A program made the translations under genes and the position numbers. Shown here piece after piece: positions 41,816 through 53,555 of a stretch of DNA of 64,000 nucleotides. Source of the stretch: Aedes albopictus (taxonomy: Eukaryota; Arthropoda; Insecta; Diptera; Culicidae); NCBI RefSeq assembly GCF_035046485.1, contig NC_085137.1:3387977-3451976 (forward strand). The letters are read 5' to 3'. Numbering within the stretch: position 1 is the stretch's first letter; every line of letters begins with the position of its first letter. Under the pieces are notes generated by a model. The model ran no database searches. It saw nothing but the letters and a program-made list of their open reading frames with translations, and was not told the origin of the DNA.

Positions 41816-43474
41816 GAAGTTCTCAGTTTAATGGATCATCTAATATTCCACCGTTTTCAAATATATTCATTGCGAAAGATTAATACGAAATGCATATTGA
41901 CTGCGCGGTGTCTCGCCCGGGATGCAATGCAAGTAGTTCCCACTAAGAAACTGCCGCAGAAGAGAATCAAGTCAACTGGGGGAGCCAGTCGGAGAGACCG
42001 GGGTGGGTAGTTTTCACAGGTAAGTATGTTCCGGCCAGCAAGCATACATACACCGTGCGCGCATGCGGTGGTGCTGCAGCTCCAGATGATTGCCGCGTGG
42101 ATTCGTAATTCCATCATCATCAATTTTATCCCAGGACTCGGGTATTTTCTTCGTTCCTTTGCATGCAGGTAGAAGAGCCCAATGGACTGGGCCGGCCAGC
42201 ACCATATCCGTCCATCGCTGCGCTGGCTGCCACAACACCATGCAAAGAAGCATGGGTTATCCGGGCCGAACCGTACTTTTATTATTATAATGAAAACGCA
42301 ATACGTGTTTTATGCAAAATTATAATCATAAAATTAAATAAGAATACAAGATTAATCTTGGGCGCGATGGCTGGCATTGATGCACGATCCCATTGTTGTC
42401 CGTCGTGTTGGTAGGTAGGACCCGTGCATTGAGCGAAAATTACTCGACGAGAAGAAGCACGGTTGTTCATTGATGGGAAATTGGTTTGGAAATCTGAATC
42501 GAGTCAAGTTTACAACCTTTTTGGAGTTAAATTAGGTAACGTAACGCGATTTCCAGATTATCATTAACCGATTCGTTCTCACGAAACTTTATTATCCAAA
42601 TTTAAAGGTTGTCAGTTTCAGTATTGTAAATCAACAGAACGTTAGTGAACTTTTGTTGGAATTGCATAGCTGATAATACTATTCTTCTTCTTTGCGTAAC
42701 GCCCAAAGTGTATTGGAAGGCTATATGCTGATCAAAAAACAACTCAGTTTGACGAATTGAGATGATGTCTATATGTGTGTATGTATGTATGTCTGTGCGC
42801 AAAAAAGTCCACTCACTTTTAAGGCACTTCCCATTTTCCGGATTATAGCTCGAATCGAGCCGGAATTCAACCGCATATTGTCTGCAATTAAAAATGTTCC
42901 GGATCGGTGTAGGCGTTCCGGAGTTATAGTCATTTCAGTGATCCGAACCAGTACCAAACTGAACCAAGCTCCATTATGCGACACATCAAACTGCGCCGAT
43001 TTTTGTAACCTTCAGTATGGTTGACGAATTTTATGCGAAAATCAACACTAGAGAACAGAAATTCCACGATGTCGCCCCAAAATTCAAGATGGTGGCTCAA
43101 AACTCAAGTTGCCGGCTGTTCATTATAGTTTTAGGCTCTAAAACTATGCAATATTGCTTTATTTGTTATGGTAAAGATGTTAGGAGTTCAAAAATAGCGA
43201 CCAGAATATCCAAGAAGGCGGTCTAAAACCCAAAATAACGGTTCAACATTCAAGATGGCGGTATTCTAAATCGGTGAAAAAATGCTTTGAATCGATATTT
43301 TACATCGAATCGATATTATTAAATAATACAAAACTATAAAATGATTAGTTTGCTGCATGTAGTTCAAGTTCATGGTATGTGTTATTTGTCTAAATAAATT
43401 CAATATCCAAATTTGAGATTGCATAACGAGCATTTCGCAACTCTGATTCGATAATGGATATAACGTTGAAACAG
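41816..43474. other. unassigned DNA with short microsatellite
   Basis: No gene recognised. Several 60-89-codon frames on both strands overlap at 41798-42470. A TGTGTGTATGTATGTATGTC microsatellite lies at about 42774-42793. Repeated AAGATGGCGG and CAAGATGGTGGC phrases occur near 43088 and 43250. Confidence 0.45.
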
Positions 43475-45955
43475 TGCATTCTGGAAAAAAATAATATCCT
43501 GAGATTTGCCAGAACTCTGAGTAGTACTCCCATGCAGTACTGAGAAAAATTCTCCCAAAATCTTCATAAAAAGGAAGTTTCTCTAGAATTATGAGAGAGA
43601 TTTCTTCGGAATGCTGAAAATGATTTTACAAGAAGCCTGAGTGACATTATCTAGAATAGAGAGCAGAACTCTTCGGGTATCTGGATTGGAATTCTCTCAG
43701 AACCCTGTGATAGATTGTATCAGATTCCTAAAAGAAGCTTTTCCTTGAGATTCTCCCAAAATGTTTCAGAATCCTGAACAGGGTTATCCCAGAATCCTAA
43801 GATGAATTTCTCCCAGAATACTGAGAGGAATTCCAAGACCGGTTCTTCCACATTCTAGAGATAATTTCATCTAGAATATACTGATAGAGATTCTCACAAA
43901 CATAGAATCCTGAAAAGGGTAGCTTAGAACCCTAAGAAGGATTACTCCAGAATCCTGATTAAGGTTCTTTCAAAATATTGGGCGGGATTGCCAAAGAAAC
44001 CTGAGATACTCCCGCAGAACTCTGGGTGATAGAATTCCCCCACAATCCTGAGAAGACTTCCTCCAGAATCCTTTTAAGTATTCTCCCATAATTCCCCTAA
44101 TACCTTGGGTCTTTTAGAATGCTGAGAATAATTCTGCCAGAATCCTGCAATGTATTCCCCAGAATTCCCTGGGAGGGATCATAAAAGGGGTTCTTCCAGA
44201 TTTTTCAGAAAAATATATCTAGAAACCTAAGAGGAATTTTTCCGAAAATCTTATATGGATTCTCCCGGGAAGGAATTACGAAAACTTCTAGAATGGACTT
44301 TCGCAGCATTCTGAGAAGGATTCTCTGGAATTCTGAGAGGTATTGCCACTTAAAACAGAAAAATTACCCAAGATTCCGGAAATACATGCCCCCAGAATCT
44401 TTGAAAGGACTCCCTTAAACTCCTGAAAGGGATTGTTCCAGAACTCTGAGAGTGATTTCTCTAGAATACTTTAAATTATTACACCAGAATCTCAAGAGAA
44501 TCTTCCCATAATCATGTCAGGGATTTTCCCTGATTATTAAGAGGAATTCTTCCAGAGTTCTGAAAAGAATTTCTGAGAGAAACTGCTCCAGAATACAGAA
44601 AAAAGAATTTTACTGGAATTCTCGAAGAATGCTGAGAAGGATTTCTTCCGAACCACAAAATTTATGCCAATGATTCTCCAAAATCCAAATTTTCTCTAGG
44701 GAATTCTGCCAAGAATCTCGTGAGAAATTCTTCAAGAATTATGAATTCTGAAAAATGTGCTCTAAAATCTTGTAAAATATGGCCCAAGAATCCCAAATAT
44801 TTCTCTAGAATCATGTGACAAATTCCCCAGAAACTTGAGATAGATTGTCGCAGAATCCTTACGGGGATTACCCCAGAAAGCCGAATTTTCGAAGAATTTT
44901 GGGAAGAGTACCCGCAGAATGCTTAGTGATTTTCTCTCCGAAATCTTAAAAGGAACTTTACGCAGAATTCTGTGTGGGATTCCCCCAGTATCCTGAGAAA
45001 AAATCCCCCAGAATTCTGAGAGGAATTTCACTACAATCCTGAGAATGGGGAGTATGATTCTCCAAGAAGTTTGAGAGGAATTTCTGAGAATGCTGAGAAA
45101 GGTTTCCTCAGTATTCTGAGTGGGATCCTAAGTGAGGGTCTTCCAGAATCCTTAGAGGAATCAACCCATATCATTCAGAAATTTCTTAGAATCTTGAAAA
45201 GGACTTCATCCAATGATAGGGAGAATCCCAAAACCCTGAAATTAATTTGGCTTAGAATCCAGAGATTATCTAGAATTCTTATAGTTATTTCTCATATAAA
45301 TATAATACTGCTGAGAAAAAAATCCTACAGCATTTTTAAAGAGACTCTTCCATTTCCATAATTCTGAGAATCCCTCTAAAATTCTGTGAGAGGTTCCTTC
45401 ATAATGCTGAAAATTATCACACCAGCATCCTAAACAGACCTTATCCCAGAAAAGAGAGAAAGACTCTTCCAATAGGAATTCTCCCTGAATTGTATTAAGA
45501 ATCCTAGCAGAGATTACTCCAGTTTTCTGGGACGGATTCTCTCAGAATCTTTAGAGGAATTCTTCCAGAATCTTAAGGGATTTTCTCAGATTCTCGAGAT
45601 GGATTCTCTCCTTGAACCCTATGATGCATTGCCTCAGAATCCTGAGAGAAGTTTTCCCTCGGGATTCTCCCAGGATGCTTAGACGGATATCCCCAGAACT
45701 CCCTGGCGGATTCATCCGGAATACTGAAAGAAATTTTCCTGCAGTATTGAAAGACATCCCATTAGAATCCTGAAAGAGATTGTCCCAGAACCCTGAGAGG
45801 GATCCTAAGAGGGGATCTTCCACATTCCACATCTAGAATCCTGAGAGGGATTCTCAAAAAAAGTTTGGAATCCAGAGATGGACTGATCTAGAATCCTGAG
45901 AAGTATGCGCTAGAACCCTGAAAGGAATCTCTTAAACAGAATCTCTTAAACAGAT
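43475..45955 (+). repeat. GAATCCTGAGAG-type degenerate satellite
   Basis: About 2.5 kb of diverged units built on CCAGAATCCTGAGAGGGATT with TTCTCCC linkers. It differs from the GGAATTCC family in lacking the GGAATTCC core and in having a C-run linker. No exact period survives. Frames such as 45551-45832 (minus) are by-products. It meets the other satellite at about 45925-45955. Confidence 0.8.
45925..45952 (+). repeat. 14-bp tandem duplication at satellite junction
   Basis: GAATCTCTTAAACA occurs twice in direct succession exactly where the GAATCCTGAGAG-type satellite gives way to the GGAATTCC type. Confidence 0.75.
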
Positions 45956-48440
45956 CCCTCCAGAAACTTCTGAAGAAATACCCGATAGGAATAATAGAGG
46001 ATTTTGAGGAAGACTTTACGAAGAAATTCCAGGAAGAATCCTCGAAGGAACTCTCAGAGGAGTCCCTAAAGTAAGTGCAGGAGGAATTCCAAAGAAATAC
46101 CAGAAGAAATACCAGAAATAATTTCAGGAGGGATACTTGCTCAAGTAACGAACAGTTTGATACCTTATTTGCTTTCAAGAGGTTTTGAGAACAACCGTAA
46201 AACCACTTTTATTTTATTTTGGTATATTATTAATAGTGTATATAACCTCTTGGAAACTACTCGACTTAAAAATGTTACCTAGATGAAGAAATTCCAGGAG
46301 GGAACTCTAGGAGAGAATTCTCCTAGAGATCCCTGAAGGAACGCTAAGGGATATCCCTGATTGGAGTTCTAGAGGAAATTCTCTGATGAAACTCCTGGAG
46401 TTATTCCTGAAGGAACTCCTGTTGGAGCTGCTGAAGAAACTGCAGTAGGAATCCCTGAAGATACCAGTAGATTAATCTCTGAGGGATCTCCTAAGAGAAT
46501 CCCAGAAGGATCTTCTGGATGAATCACTGATGGATCTCCTGGAGGCATCGTCGAATACTCCTGAAAGAATATCTGAAGTAATCCTGGAGGAATTCCTGGA
46601 GGAACTCCGGTCCTCGCTCCGGTCGGGATTCCTCAGGGATCTTCTGGAAAAAAAAATATAGCAACTTATTTGAGAAACTTTATTTCTTCGTGTGTTCCTT
46701 TGTGAATTTCTTTAGGTGTTTTACTGCGAATTATTACACAAGATTTTTTTTTTCAAAAATTGTTGAAGGATTTCAATCGCGGTTTTTTTTTTGGAGTTCC
46801 ATTAGGAATTCTGTCAGGCGTTCACTTCGAAAATTTCTCCAAGAGTTATATCGAGAATTCTCCTAGAAAATGCTTCAGGATTCCTGCCGAGATGAATGTC
46901 CGGAGGTAATGCAGAAGGAATTCCTGAAGGAACAACAGGAGTAATTTCCGAAGAACCTTCTGGAGGAATTCCAGAAGGAGGAACTTTCGGAGAAATTTTA
47001 GAAGGAACTACTGAAAGAATTCCCGGAGTATCTTCTGGAGATATTCCCGAAGAACCTTCTGCAGGAACTCCCGATGGAACTCATAAAACAATGTCAGATG
47101 AAGCGCAAAGTGGAATTTTTGATGGAGTTGCTAGAGGAATTCCCAACGGAATATCCGAAGGAATTTTCAAAGGAAACCCTGATATAATTCTCGAAGGAAC
47201 ATCTCAAGAAATCCTGGAGGAGTTCCCGATGGCATACCTGGAGGAACACCTGGAGGACTTCCTGAAGAAACTGCTGGAGGAGTGCACGAAGGAATTTCAG
47301 GAGGAATTTTTAAAGCAACTCCTGGAGAAATCCCCGAATTAACAACTGTAGGAATTCCCGAAGGAACCTTTATAGAAATTTCAGTTGGAATACCTGAGGA
47401 ACTTTTAAAGTAATTCCCTGAGGATCTTACGAAAGAAAACCCAATAGAATTCTTAAAGGACTTTCCGAAGAAGCACCTCAAGAAATTCTTGAGCAGTTTT
47501 CAACGGAATTTCTGGAGAAATTCCCACAATATGTCCTGAAGGAATTCCAAGAGAAATTTCACCAGGAACACTTCGAGGAATTTTCAAAGTATGTCCTTGA
47601 GGAATTCCCAAAAGAATTCCTACAGAAATTTCCAAGAGAACTTCCGGGGGAACTTCCCAAGGAATTCCCGAAAGAGCTGTTGCAGGAGTTCTTAATGGAA
47701 CTCCGAAAAGAATTCGAGAACTCTCGAATGAACAGCTGGCTGATGAATTCTCAAAGGAACCCCTTTAGTAAATGGAATGGAACTTCTCAAGGAATTCTCG
47801 AAGGAACTCCTGGAAGAAATCCCGAAAGAATTCCTAGAGGGAACTCCCGGGGAAATTCCTGGGGAACTCCTAGAGGAATTCCCGGTGGATCTACTGATGG
47901 ATTTCTGTAGGAGTTCCTGAAGGAGCACATGGAGGAATTTTCGACTGAACTCATGGTGGTATTCCCGATGAAACACATCTAGGAATTCCCGAGGGAACTT
48001 CTGGATAAATTCCCGAAACAATACCACCCGAATCCTAGCGGAGTTTTTGAATACCTGAAAGAATTTTTGAATGGATTACCTGGAGGAATTCCCCCTGATG
48101 GAATTCTCGAAGGAACACTTTTAGTAAATATACCCCAGTGGAACTCCTCAATGAATTCTCGAATGAATTCCTGGAAGAATTCGTGAAGAAACTCCCGGAT
48201 GATACTTAAGGATTTTCCGAATAAACTCCTAGAGAAATTTTCATAGGATCTCCGGGAAGATATTCCTAAGGAACTAGATGGAACAGAATTTCCGAGAGTA
48301 CCTGGATGAAATTCCGATTGAATTCCTGGAAGAATTCTCGATGGAATACCTGGCGGAAGTCCCGAAAACGTATGGTTTTCTCGAAGGTACTTCTGGAAGA
48401 ATTCAGGAAGGAATTGCTTGAGAAATTCTCGAAGGAACAT
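45956..48440. repeat. GGAATTCC-type degenerate satellite, block 5
   Basis: The clearest part (46890-47110) shows a 24-bp period: units like GGAATTCCNGAAGGAACTTC plus TGGA, which translate to eight-residue repeats such as IPEGTTGV, ISEEPSGG and IPEEPSAG. The unit is close to its own inverse complement, so both strands stay open (148 codons on plus at 46896-47342, and up to 184 on minus at 47979-48533). A small non-satellite insert lies at 46640-46830. I do not regard these frames as genes. Confidence 0.85.
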
Positions 48441-48444
48441 CTCC

Positions 48445-48700
48445 TCACAAGCTGACTCTTCTGTTGAGTTCCGATGGTTCTTCATGTCTCCAGCTCCCCG
48501 CCGTAGAGCAGACGTGGGTCCAAGAGATTGCATTGCTGACCGAGTTGTCCGGAATTCGACCGGAAACTATCTGTGTGGTATTGAACCAGCATTGTTGTTC
48601 GACTAGCCTTCCAATGAACGCTGGTAGCACATGGTCTGCCAAATGCACATCAAGCAATCTAGTAGGCGTGCAAACGGTCGTCACGTCATCGCTTCGCGAA
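48445..48700 (-). pseudogene. possible decayed BEL/Pao RNase H tail
   Basis: On the minus strand, SWRHEEPSELN (about 48470-48510) and the adjacent alternate-frame STEESACEE resemble the 'W-R-x-V-P-S-E-L-N-P-A-D' end of BEL/Pao RNase H. An upstream FIGRLVEQ could correspond to its F-V-x-N-R-V stretch. At least one frameshift would be needed. The match is short and the call weak. Confidence 0.25.
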
Positions 48701-50604
48701 CTTCAAAAGATAAACACAAACACAAGTTACTTCCTGGGGGCACCCGCTTGTCCACAATAATTCCAAGCTTCACATTTGGCGATCCTGCCGGGAGAATAGC
48801 GAATCTTCTGGATGATGGCAAACGGGTGCAGACCCAGATGAGAGTGCTCGTTTGTTTTAGTGCGGTTAAGTTTTCCTGAAGTGTGTGTGAAAAAGTGAGT
48901 GAAAATGGAAAGTGATCCGGAAGATCGGATGCCTAGAGCAAACGGCCTAGGCAGGGGTGAGTTTAGAATAGATAATACTGTCTCATAGCGATAGTAAAAA
49001 CAGACTACAGCGTGTCCGCATGATCGCACCCTTCCTTTTGTAGGAAACTCTGTCTCATGGCGACAGTAAAAGTAATTTTGTCTCATGGTGAATTGATCTA
49101 TCAATTGGTCTGACGTTGAAATTTCTACATTTTTGTTTGATGTATAATTGATGTCCCATCAGAATCTGACCGAAGTAAATAGACGGTATGACATTTGTAG
49201 AAGATACTGCAGTTTAAGAATAATACACGCAGAAGATATAAAATAAGGATTAAAAATCTTGTAAAAATGTGGAATTCCTGTAGCAACTCCTAGCTGAATT
49301 TGCGATGAAGCTACAAAGTTTAGTAGTGGTGCTTTTGGGTCTTTTGGGTTCAAGTGCCGCTTTTTGTGGCAGATTACATTCCTTTTCCAGGAAATTTGAT
49401 TTTTTTAGAAATCGCAGGCATTTGTTATGGCCATTATCATTTCCAAATTAAATTGGAATATCTGTGGAAAAAAAACAATACGAGCAGACGATTTCCTCAA
49501 CGACGAGTGATAAATTGTGCGAGTACAATAAGCGTTCGACGCTGCTTTCCAAATTTAAGCTCATATAATCATCGATGGGTCCTAAACCATCGATTCGATG
49601 TTGTTCGGTCAATGCTCATTAAGATTAAATAAAACCGACCCATCGCAGCAAGCCGCTAGCCCCCAGTCAGTCACCATTGAAACTCCTACACGCGCCTGCT
49701 GCGTTTGTCGAAGCGAAACCAATTTCGGAATAAAATTGGAACTGTAAAAATGTAATAAAGCCACATTGGAGGAGAGCGAGAGGAACCGTTCGATTGGCTT
49801 TTTCTTCATCAACATCATCATCATTGGAATGAAATCGTCAAATACATCGAATTTGAGTCCAGTTCGCCCAACCCCCTAGTGAAGTGGGTTTCAATCATCA
49901 TCTTCTTCATCGCCATCACCATCCGGGTGTGACGAAGGTTTCAAACGGTGGAAAAGATAAAGAGTGCCTCCAAACAAATCTAATCAATTATGCGACTAAC
50001 GAAAAAAAAAAAAATGTTCACTCAGCGATGCGCAAAATTTGATCATCGTTAGTTGGCGGCGCGCGGTAGTGGTGATGTGTTGCCAGGAGCAACAACCAAG
50101 GGTCATTATTTTATTGGGTGGTTCATACGCTTTTCGACACGTTCAAAACAAGCTTTATGGTAGCGAAAAGAGGCTTAATTCGATTGAAATTACTTTTGTT
50201 TGGTAATCGTTGTTGGACGCAAGAGGGAGGTTAATTAGTGGTTGCCGAAATTTGCACGATTGTGATTATTTTAGTGTTATTTTAATAATTCATTGGAGTT
50301 CGTTTAATTGCCAATATTCCTCTGTTTAAGGTGCACATTAATTTTACCCTTTCTTCTTAGAGCTCATGATCGAAGTAATCACTTTTGTAGCTCGCTTTAG
50401 ATAAGCATGTTTCCCTTTTAATTTTATTATACTTTACGAGTGGGATAATAAATTCGGACTTGTTAAATTATCAGGAAGAGAATAATGTTTTCTGCCAGGA
50501 ATATGTTTCATTAGAAAGTATTAGATAACGGTTGGTTTAAGTAAATTGGGTAAAAGCTGAGAGCAAAGGTACGATACACATCCAAATATGTTAGCACTGA
50601 AATG
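48701..50604. other. unassigned DNA, no gene found
   Basis: Unique-looking DNA. GTCTCATAGCGATAGTAAAA near 48980 and GTCTCATGGCGACAGTAAAA near 49050 are two copies of one short phrase about 70 bp apart. No coding region was recognised. Confidence 0.45.
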
Positions 50605-50681
50605 GATATTGATGCAGCAAGTTGCAAAATAAAGCTTTGTACACCAGTCGTACTTTTATCCAACGAGACTTGCTGATGAAT
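50605..50681 (+). repeat. fragment of the 5.7-kb foldback arm
   Basis: GCAGCAAGTTGCAAAAT and TCGTACTTTTATCCAACGAG then ACTTGCTGA correspond to the arm at 5715-5785. Confidence 0.5.
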
Positions 50682-50947
50682 TGCAGGATTCCCTTCAGAT
50701 ACCTTCTCCAGGTAGTAAATCCCTTCAGAAATTGTATAAGAAAATTTCTGAGAATCTACCAGAGTTCTTCCACGGATTCCTTCTGAAAATACTCCAGGGA
50801 TCCCTGAAAAGTATATTGAGGGATTTCATCAAGAAATTCAGTACTTCTGTAGACTGTAGACATAAAGAAGATTCAGAGAATTCAGAAATTTCTCTACGGA
50901 TTTTCCAGGAATCCCTCCAGAAGTTTCTCAAGTTTATTTTTCCTTGG
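50682..50947. repeat. GGAATTCC-type satellite, block 6
   Basis: A short block of CTTCAGAAATT and CCAGGAATCCCTCCAGAAG motifs. It is interrupted at its right side by a MITE. Confidence 0.65.
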
Positions 50948-51279
50948 AATTGGGTTGTTTAATGAATAAAATATTGCTATTTTCTATAGCCTAATCGAAA
51001 GAGCTCATTTTTCTGAGTATAACGTGATTTTATTGGATTCATATACCTTTGTTTTGATGGTCAAATTAACAAAACAGTTTTAATTTTCGTAGTTAGAATG
51101 ACAGTTCAATCGATAAAATGGCAGTTCGACCCAAACAAAAAAAATTCCCCATACAAACTTTAAATGCATTTTAAAAATAGTTCCCGAACTCCAAAAATTA
51201 TGAAATTTTGGATTTAGGCTAATTTTGGGGCGGAGAACCAGATTATGAAATAATCCGGATACCCCTAAAGAACCCAATT
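50948..51279. mobile_element. MITE with AATTGGGTT termini, copy 2 (332 bp)
   Basis: It matches 2233-2538 end to end, with a ~25-bp extra piece (TTTGTTTTGATGGTCAAATT) that is missing in copy 1. It ends AAGAACCCAATT one base before the direct repeat that flanks the RTE element. Confidence 0.75.
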
Positions 51280-51291
51280 ACTTGCAGAGTT

Positions 51292-51760
51292 ACGGGATGA
51301 ATGACCCTAGCCATCAACGACGCAGCCGAGAGCACCATCGGGTACGTGGAACGGAATCGACGGAACGAATGGTTCGACGAAGAGTGCAGAACGGTTTTGG
51401 AGGAGAAGAACGCAGCGAGAGCGGTAATGCTGCAGCAAGGGACTCGACAGAACGTGGAACGTTACAAACAGAAGCGGAAACAGCAGACCCGCCTCTTTCG
51501 GGAGAAAAAGCGCCGCCTGGAAGAAGCGGAGTGTGAAGAAATGGAACTGCTGTGCCGTTCCCAAGAAACACGGAAGTTCTATCAGAAGCTCAACGCATCC
51601 CGCAACGGCTTCGTGCCGCGAGCCGAAATATGCAGGGATAAAGACGGAGGCCTCTTGACGGACGGACGTGAGGTGATCGAAAGGTGGAAGCAGCACTTCG
51701 ATCAGCACCTGAACGGCGTGGAGAACGTAGGCACGGGAGCCCACTCATCAAGATGGGCCC
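51292..51760 (+). pseudogene. RTE element: endonuclease-RT linker and N-terminal RT region
   Basis: The frame starting at 51301 reads a highly charged linker (RNRRNEWFDEECRTVLEEKN near residue 18, KRKQQTRLFREKKRRLEEAE near 56) followed by FYQKLNASRNGFVPRAE and ERWKQHFDQHLNGVENVG. This is the stretch between endonuclease and RT of JAM1/RTE-type elements. The endonuclease itself is gone, so the copy is 5'-truncated just before 51292. After NGVENVG the family sequence stops and resumes in another frame at about 51745 (LIKMGPEKLA), so a deletion of roughly 35-40 residues and a frameshift separate this part from the RT. Confidence 0.8.
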
Positions 51761-53180
51761 AGAAAAGTTGGCCACCTGTCTGCATCGGCTGATAGTCAGG
51801 ATCTGGGAAACCGAACAGCTACCGGAGGAGTGGAAGAAAGGGGTAATCTGCCCCATTCACAAGAAAGGCGACCATTTGGAATGTGAGAACTTCAGGGCGA
51901 TCACTATTTTGAATGCTGCCTACAAAGTGCTATCCCAGATCATCTTCCGTCGTCTGTCACCTAAAACAAATGAGTTCGTGGGAAGTTATCAAGCCGGCTT
52001 CATCGACGGCCGGTCGACAACGGACCAGATCTTTACCGTACGGCAAATCCTCCAGAAATGCCGTGAATACCAGGTCCCAACGCACCATCTGTTCATCGAC
52101 TTCAAAGCGGCATACGATAGTATCGACCGCGCAGAGCTATGGAGAATCATGGACGAAAACGGTTTTCCTGGGAAGCTGACTAGACTGATTAAAGCAACGA
52201 TGGACGGTGTGCAAAACTGCGTAAGGATTTCGGGTGAACTATCCAGTTCATTCGTATCTCGCCGGGGACTGCGACAAGGTGACGGACTCTCATGTCTACT
52301 CTTCAACATCGCGCTGGAAGGTGTGATGCGACGAGCCGGGCTCAACAGCCGGGGAACGATTTTCACAAAATCCGGTCAATTTGTGTGCTTTGCGGACGAC
52401 ATGGACATTATCGCTAGAACATTTGGAACGGTGGCAGAACTGTACACCCGCCTGAAACGCGAAGCAGCAAAGGTCGGACTGGTGGTGAATGCCTCAAAAA
52501 CAAAGTACATGCTGGTAGGCGGAACCGAACACGACCGGATCCGTCTGGGTAGTAATGTTACGATAGACGGGGATACTTTCGAGGTGGTGGAGGAATTCGT
52601 CTACCTCGGATCCTTACTGACGGCTGACAACAACGTGAGCCGTGAAATTCGGAGGCGCATCATCAGCGGAAGTCGGGCCTACTACGGGCTCCAGAAGAAA
52701 CTGCGGTCGAAAAAGATTCACCCACGCACCAAATGCACCATGTACAAAACGCTAATAAAACCGGTGATCCTCTACGGGCACGAGACATGGACCATGCTCG
52801 AGGAGGACCTACAAGCACTCGGAGTTTTCGAGCGACGCGTGCTAAGAACGATCTTCGGCGGTGTGCAGGAGAACGGTGTGTGGCGGAGAAGGATGAACCA
52901 CGAGCTCGCTGCACTTTACGGCGAACCCAGCATCCAGAAGGTGGCCAAAGCCGGAAGGATACGTTGGGCAGGGCATGTTGCAAGAATACCGGACAACAAC
53001 CCTGCAAAGCTGGTGTTTGCAACGGATCCGGTTGGCACAAGAAGGCGTGGAGCGCAGAGAGCACGATGGGCGGACCAGGTGGAGCGTGACGTGGCGAGCA
53101 TTGGGCGTGACCGAGGATGGAGAGCGGCAGCCACAAACCGAGTATTGTGGCGTACTATTGTTGATTATGTCTTGTCTTAA
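51735..53180 (+). pseudogene. RTE/JAM1-like reverse transcriptase and C-terminal domain
   Basis: A long open frame runs to the stop at 53180; family sequence starts at LIKMGPEKLATCLHRLIVRI (about 51745). RT landmarks in order are GVICPIHKKGDHLECENFRA, GSYQAGFIDGRSTTDQIF, the FIDFKAAYDS motif, GLRQGDGLSCLLFNIALEGV and the catalytic VCFADDMDI. The post-RT part has IKPVILYGHETWTM, ENGVWRRRMNHELAALYG, IRWAGHVARI and GAQRARWADQVERD, typical of RTE. RT catalytic aspartates are present, but the missing endonuclease and the internal deletion mean it cannot make a normal protein. It ends in a TGTATGTATG-type tail at 53197-53218. Inserted into an old MITE/satellite context. Confidence 0.9.
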
Positions 53181-53224
53181 TGTTGATGTTGAACAAATAA
53201 ATGTATGTATGTAATGTATGACCC

Positions 53225-53505
53225 TCCTCCTCCTCTTTTTGGCGTAACGTCCTCACTGGGACAAAGCCTGCTTCTCAGCTTAGTGTTCAATGAGCACTTC
53301 CACAGTTTTTAACTGAGAGCTTCCTCTGCCAATGACCATTTTGCATGTGTATATCGTGTGGCAGGCACGAAGATTACTCTATGCCCAAGAAAGTCAAGGA
53401 AATTTCCTTTACGAAAAGATCCTGGACCGACCGGGAATCGAACCCGTCACCCTCAGCATGGTCATGCTGAATACCCGTGCGTTTACCGCCTTGGCTATAT
53501 GGGAT
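53225..53505 (-). mobile_element. Feilai-type SINE, copy 2, in RTE tail
   Basis: It is nearly identical in layout to 28197-28485: minus-strand A box TAGCCAAGGCGG (53486-53497), B box GGTTCGATTCC (53434-53444), then the body with CCAGTGAGGACGTTACGCC and an AAAAAGAGGAGGAGGAGG tail. It starts within a few bases of the RTE's TGTA tail. Candidate short duplication ATGA on both sides (53217-53220 and 53508-53511) is too short to be sure of. Confidence 0.9.
53434..53497 (-). promoter_or_regulatory. internal pol III promoter of Feilai copy 2
   Basis: A box at 53486-53497 and B box at 53434-53444 fit the consensus, with tRNA-like spacing. One difference from copy 1 in the A box (CCAA for CTGA) keeps the consensus positions. 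Confidence 0.75.
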
Positions 53506-53555
53506 GAAAGGTTAAAATCCCTGATAATAAACAAACAACAACAACTTGCAGAGTT

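Larger units (their letters stand above)
51280..53555 (+). mobile_element. RTE insertion unit with 12-bp flanking direct repeat
   Basis: ACTTGCAGAGTT occurs at 51280-51291, immediately before the truncated RTE, and again at 53544-53555, after the RTE, the SINE and a short AT-rich stretch. This is the expected length for a LINE target duplication and implies that the SINE landed in the RTE's 3' end after RTE insertion, or that the SINE's flank belongs to the RTE tail. Confidence 0.65.

Noticed and set aside
46896..47110. CRISPR-like regular repeat spacing
   Set aside because: Repeats and 'spacers' are equally degenerate, the period is only 24 bp, and the host is eukaryotic.
46896..47342. 148-codon plus-strand frame with 8-residue repeats
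   Set aside because: The repeat follows the 24-bp DNA period and the opposite strand is just as open; no start context, signal or domain supports a protein.
47979..48533. 184-codon minus-strand open frame
   Set aside because: It lies almost wholly in GGAATTCC satellite and is a by-product of a stop-poor repeat; composition (Phe, Ser, Glu, Pro) follows the repeat unit.
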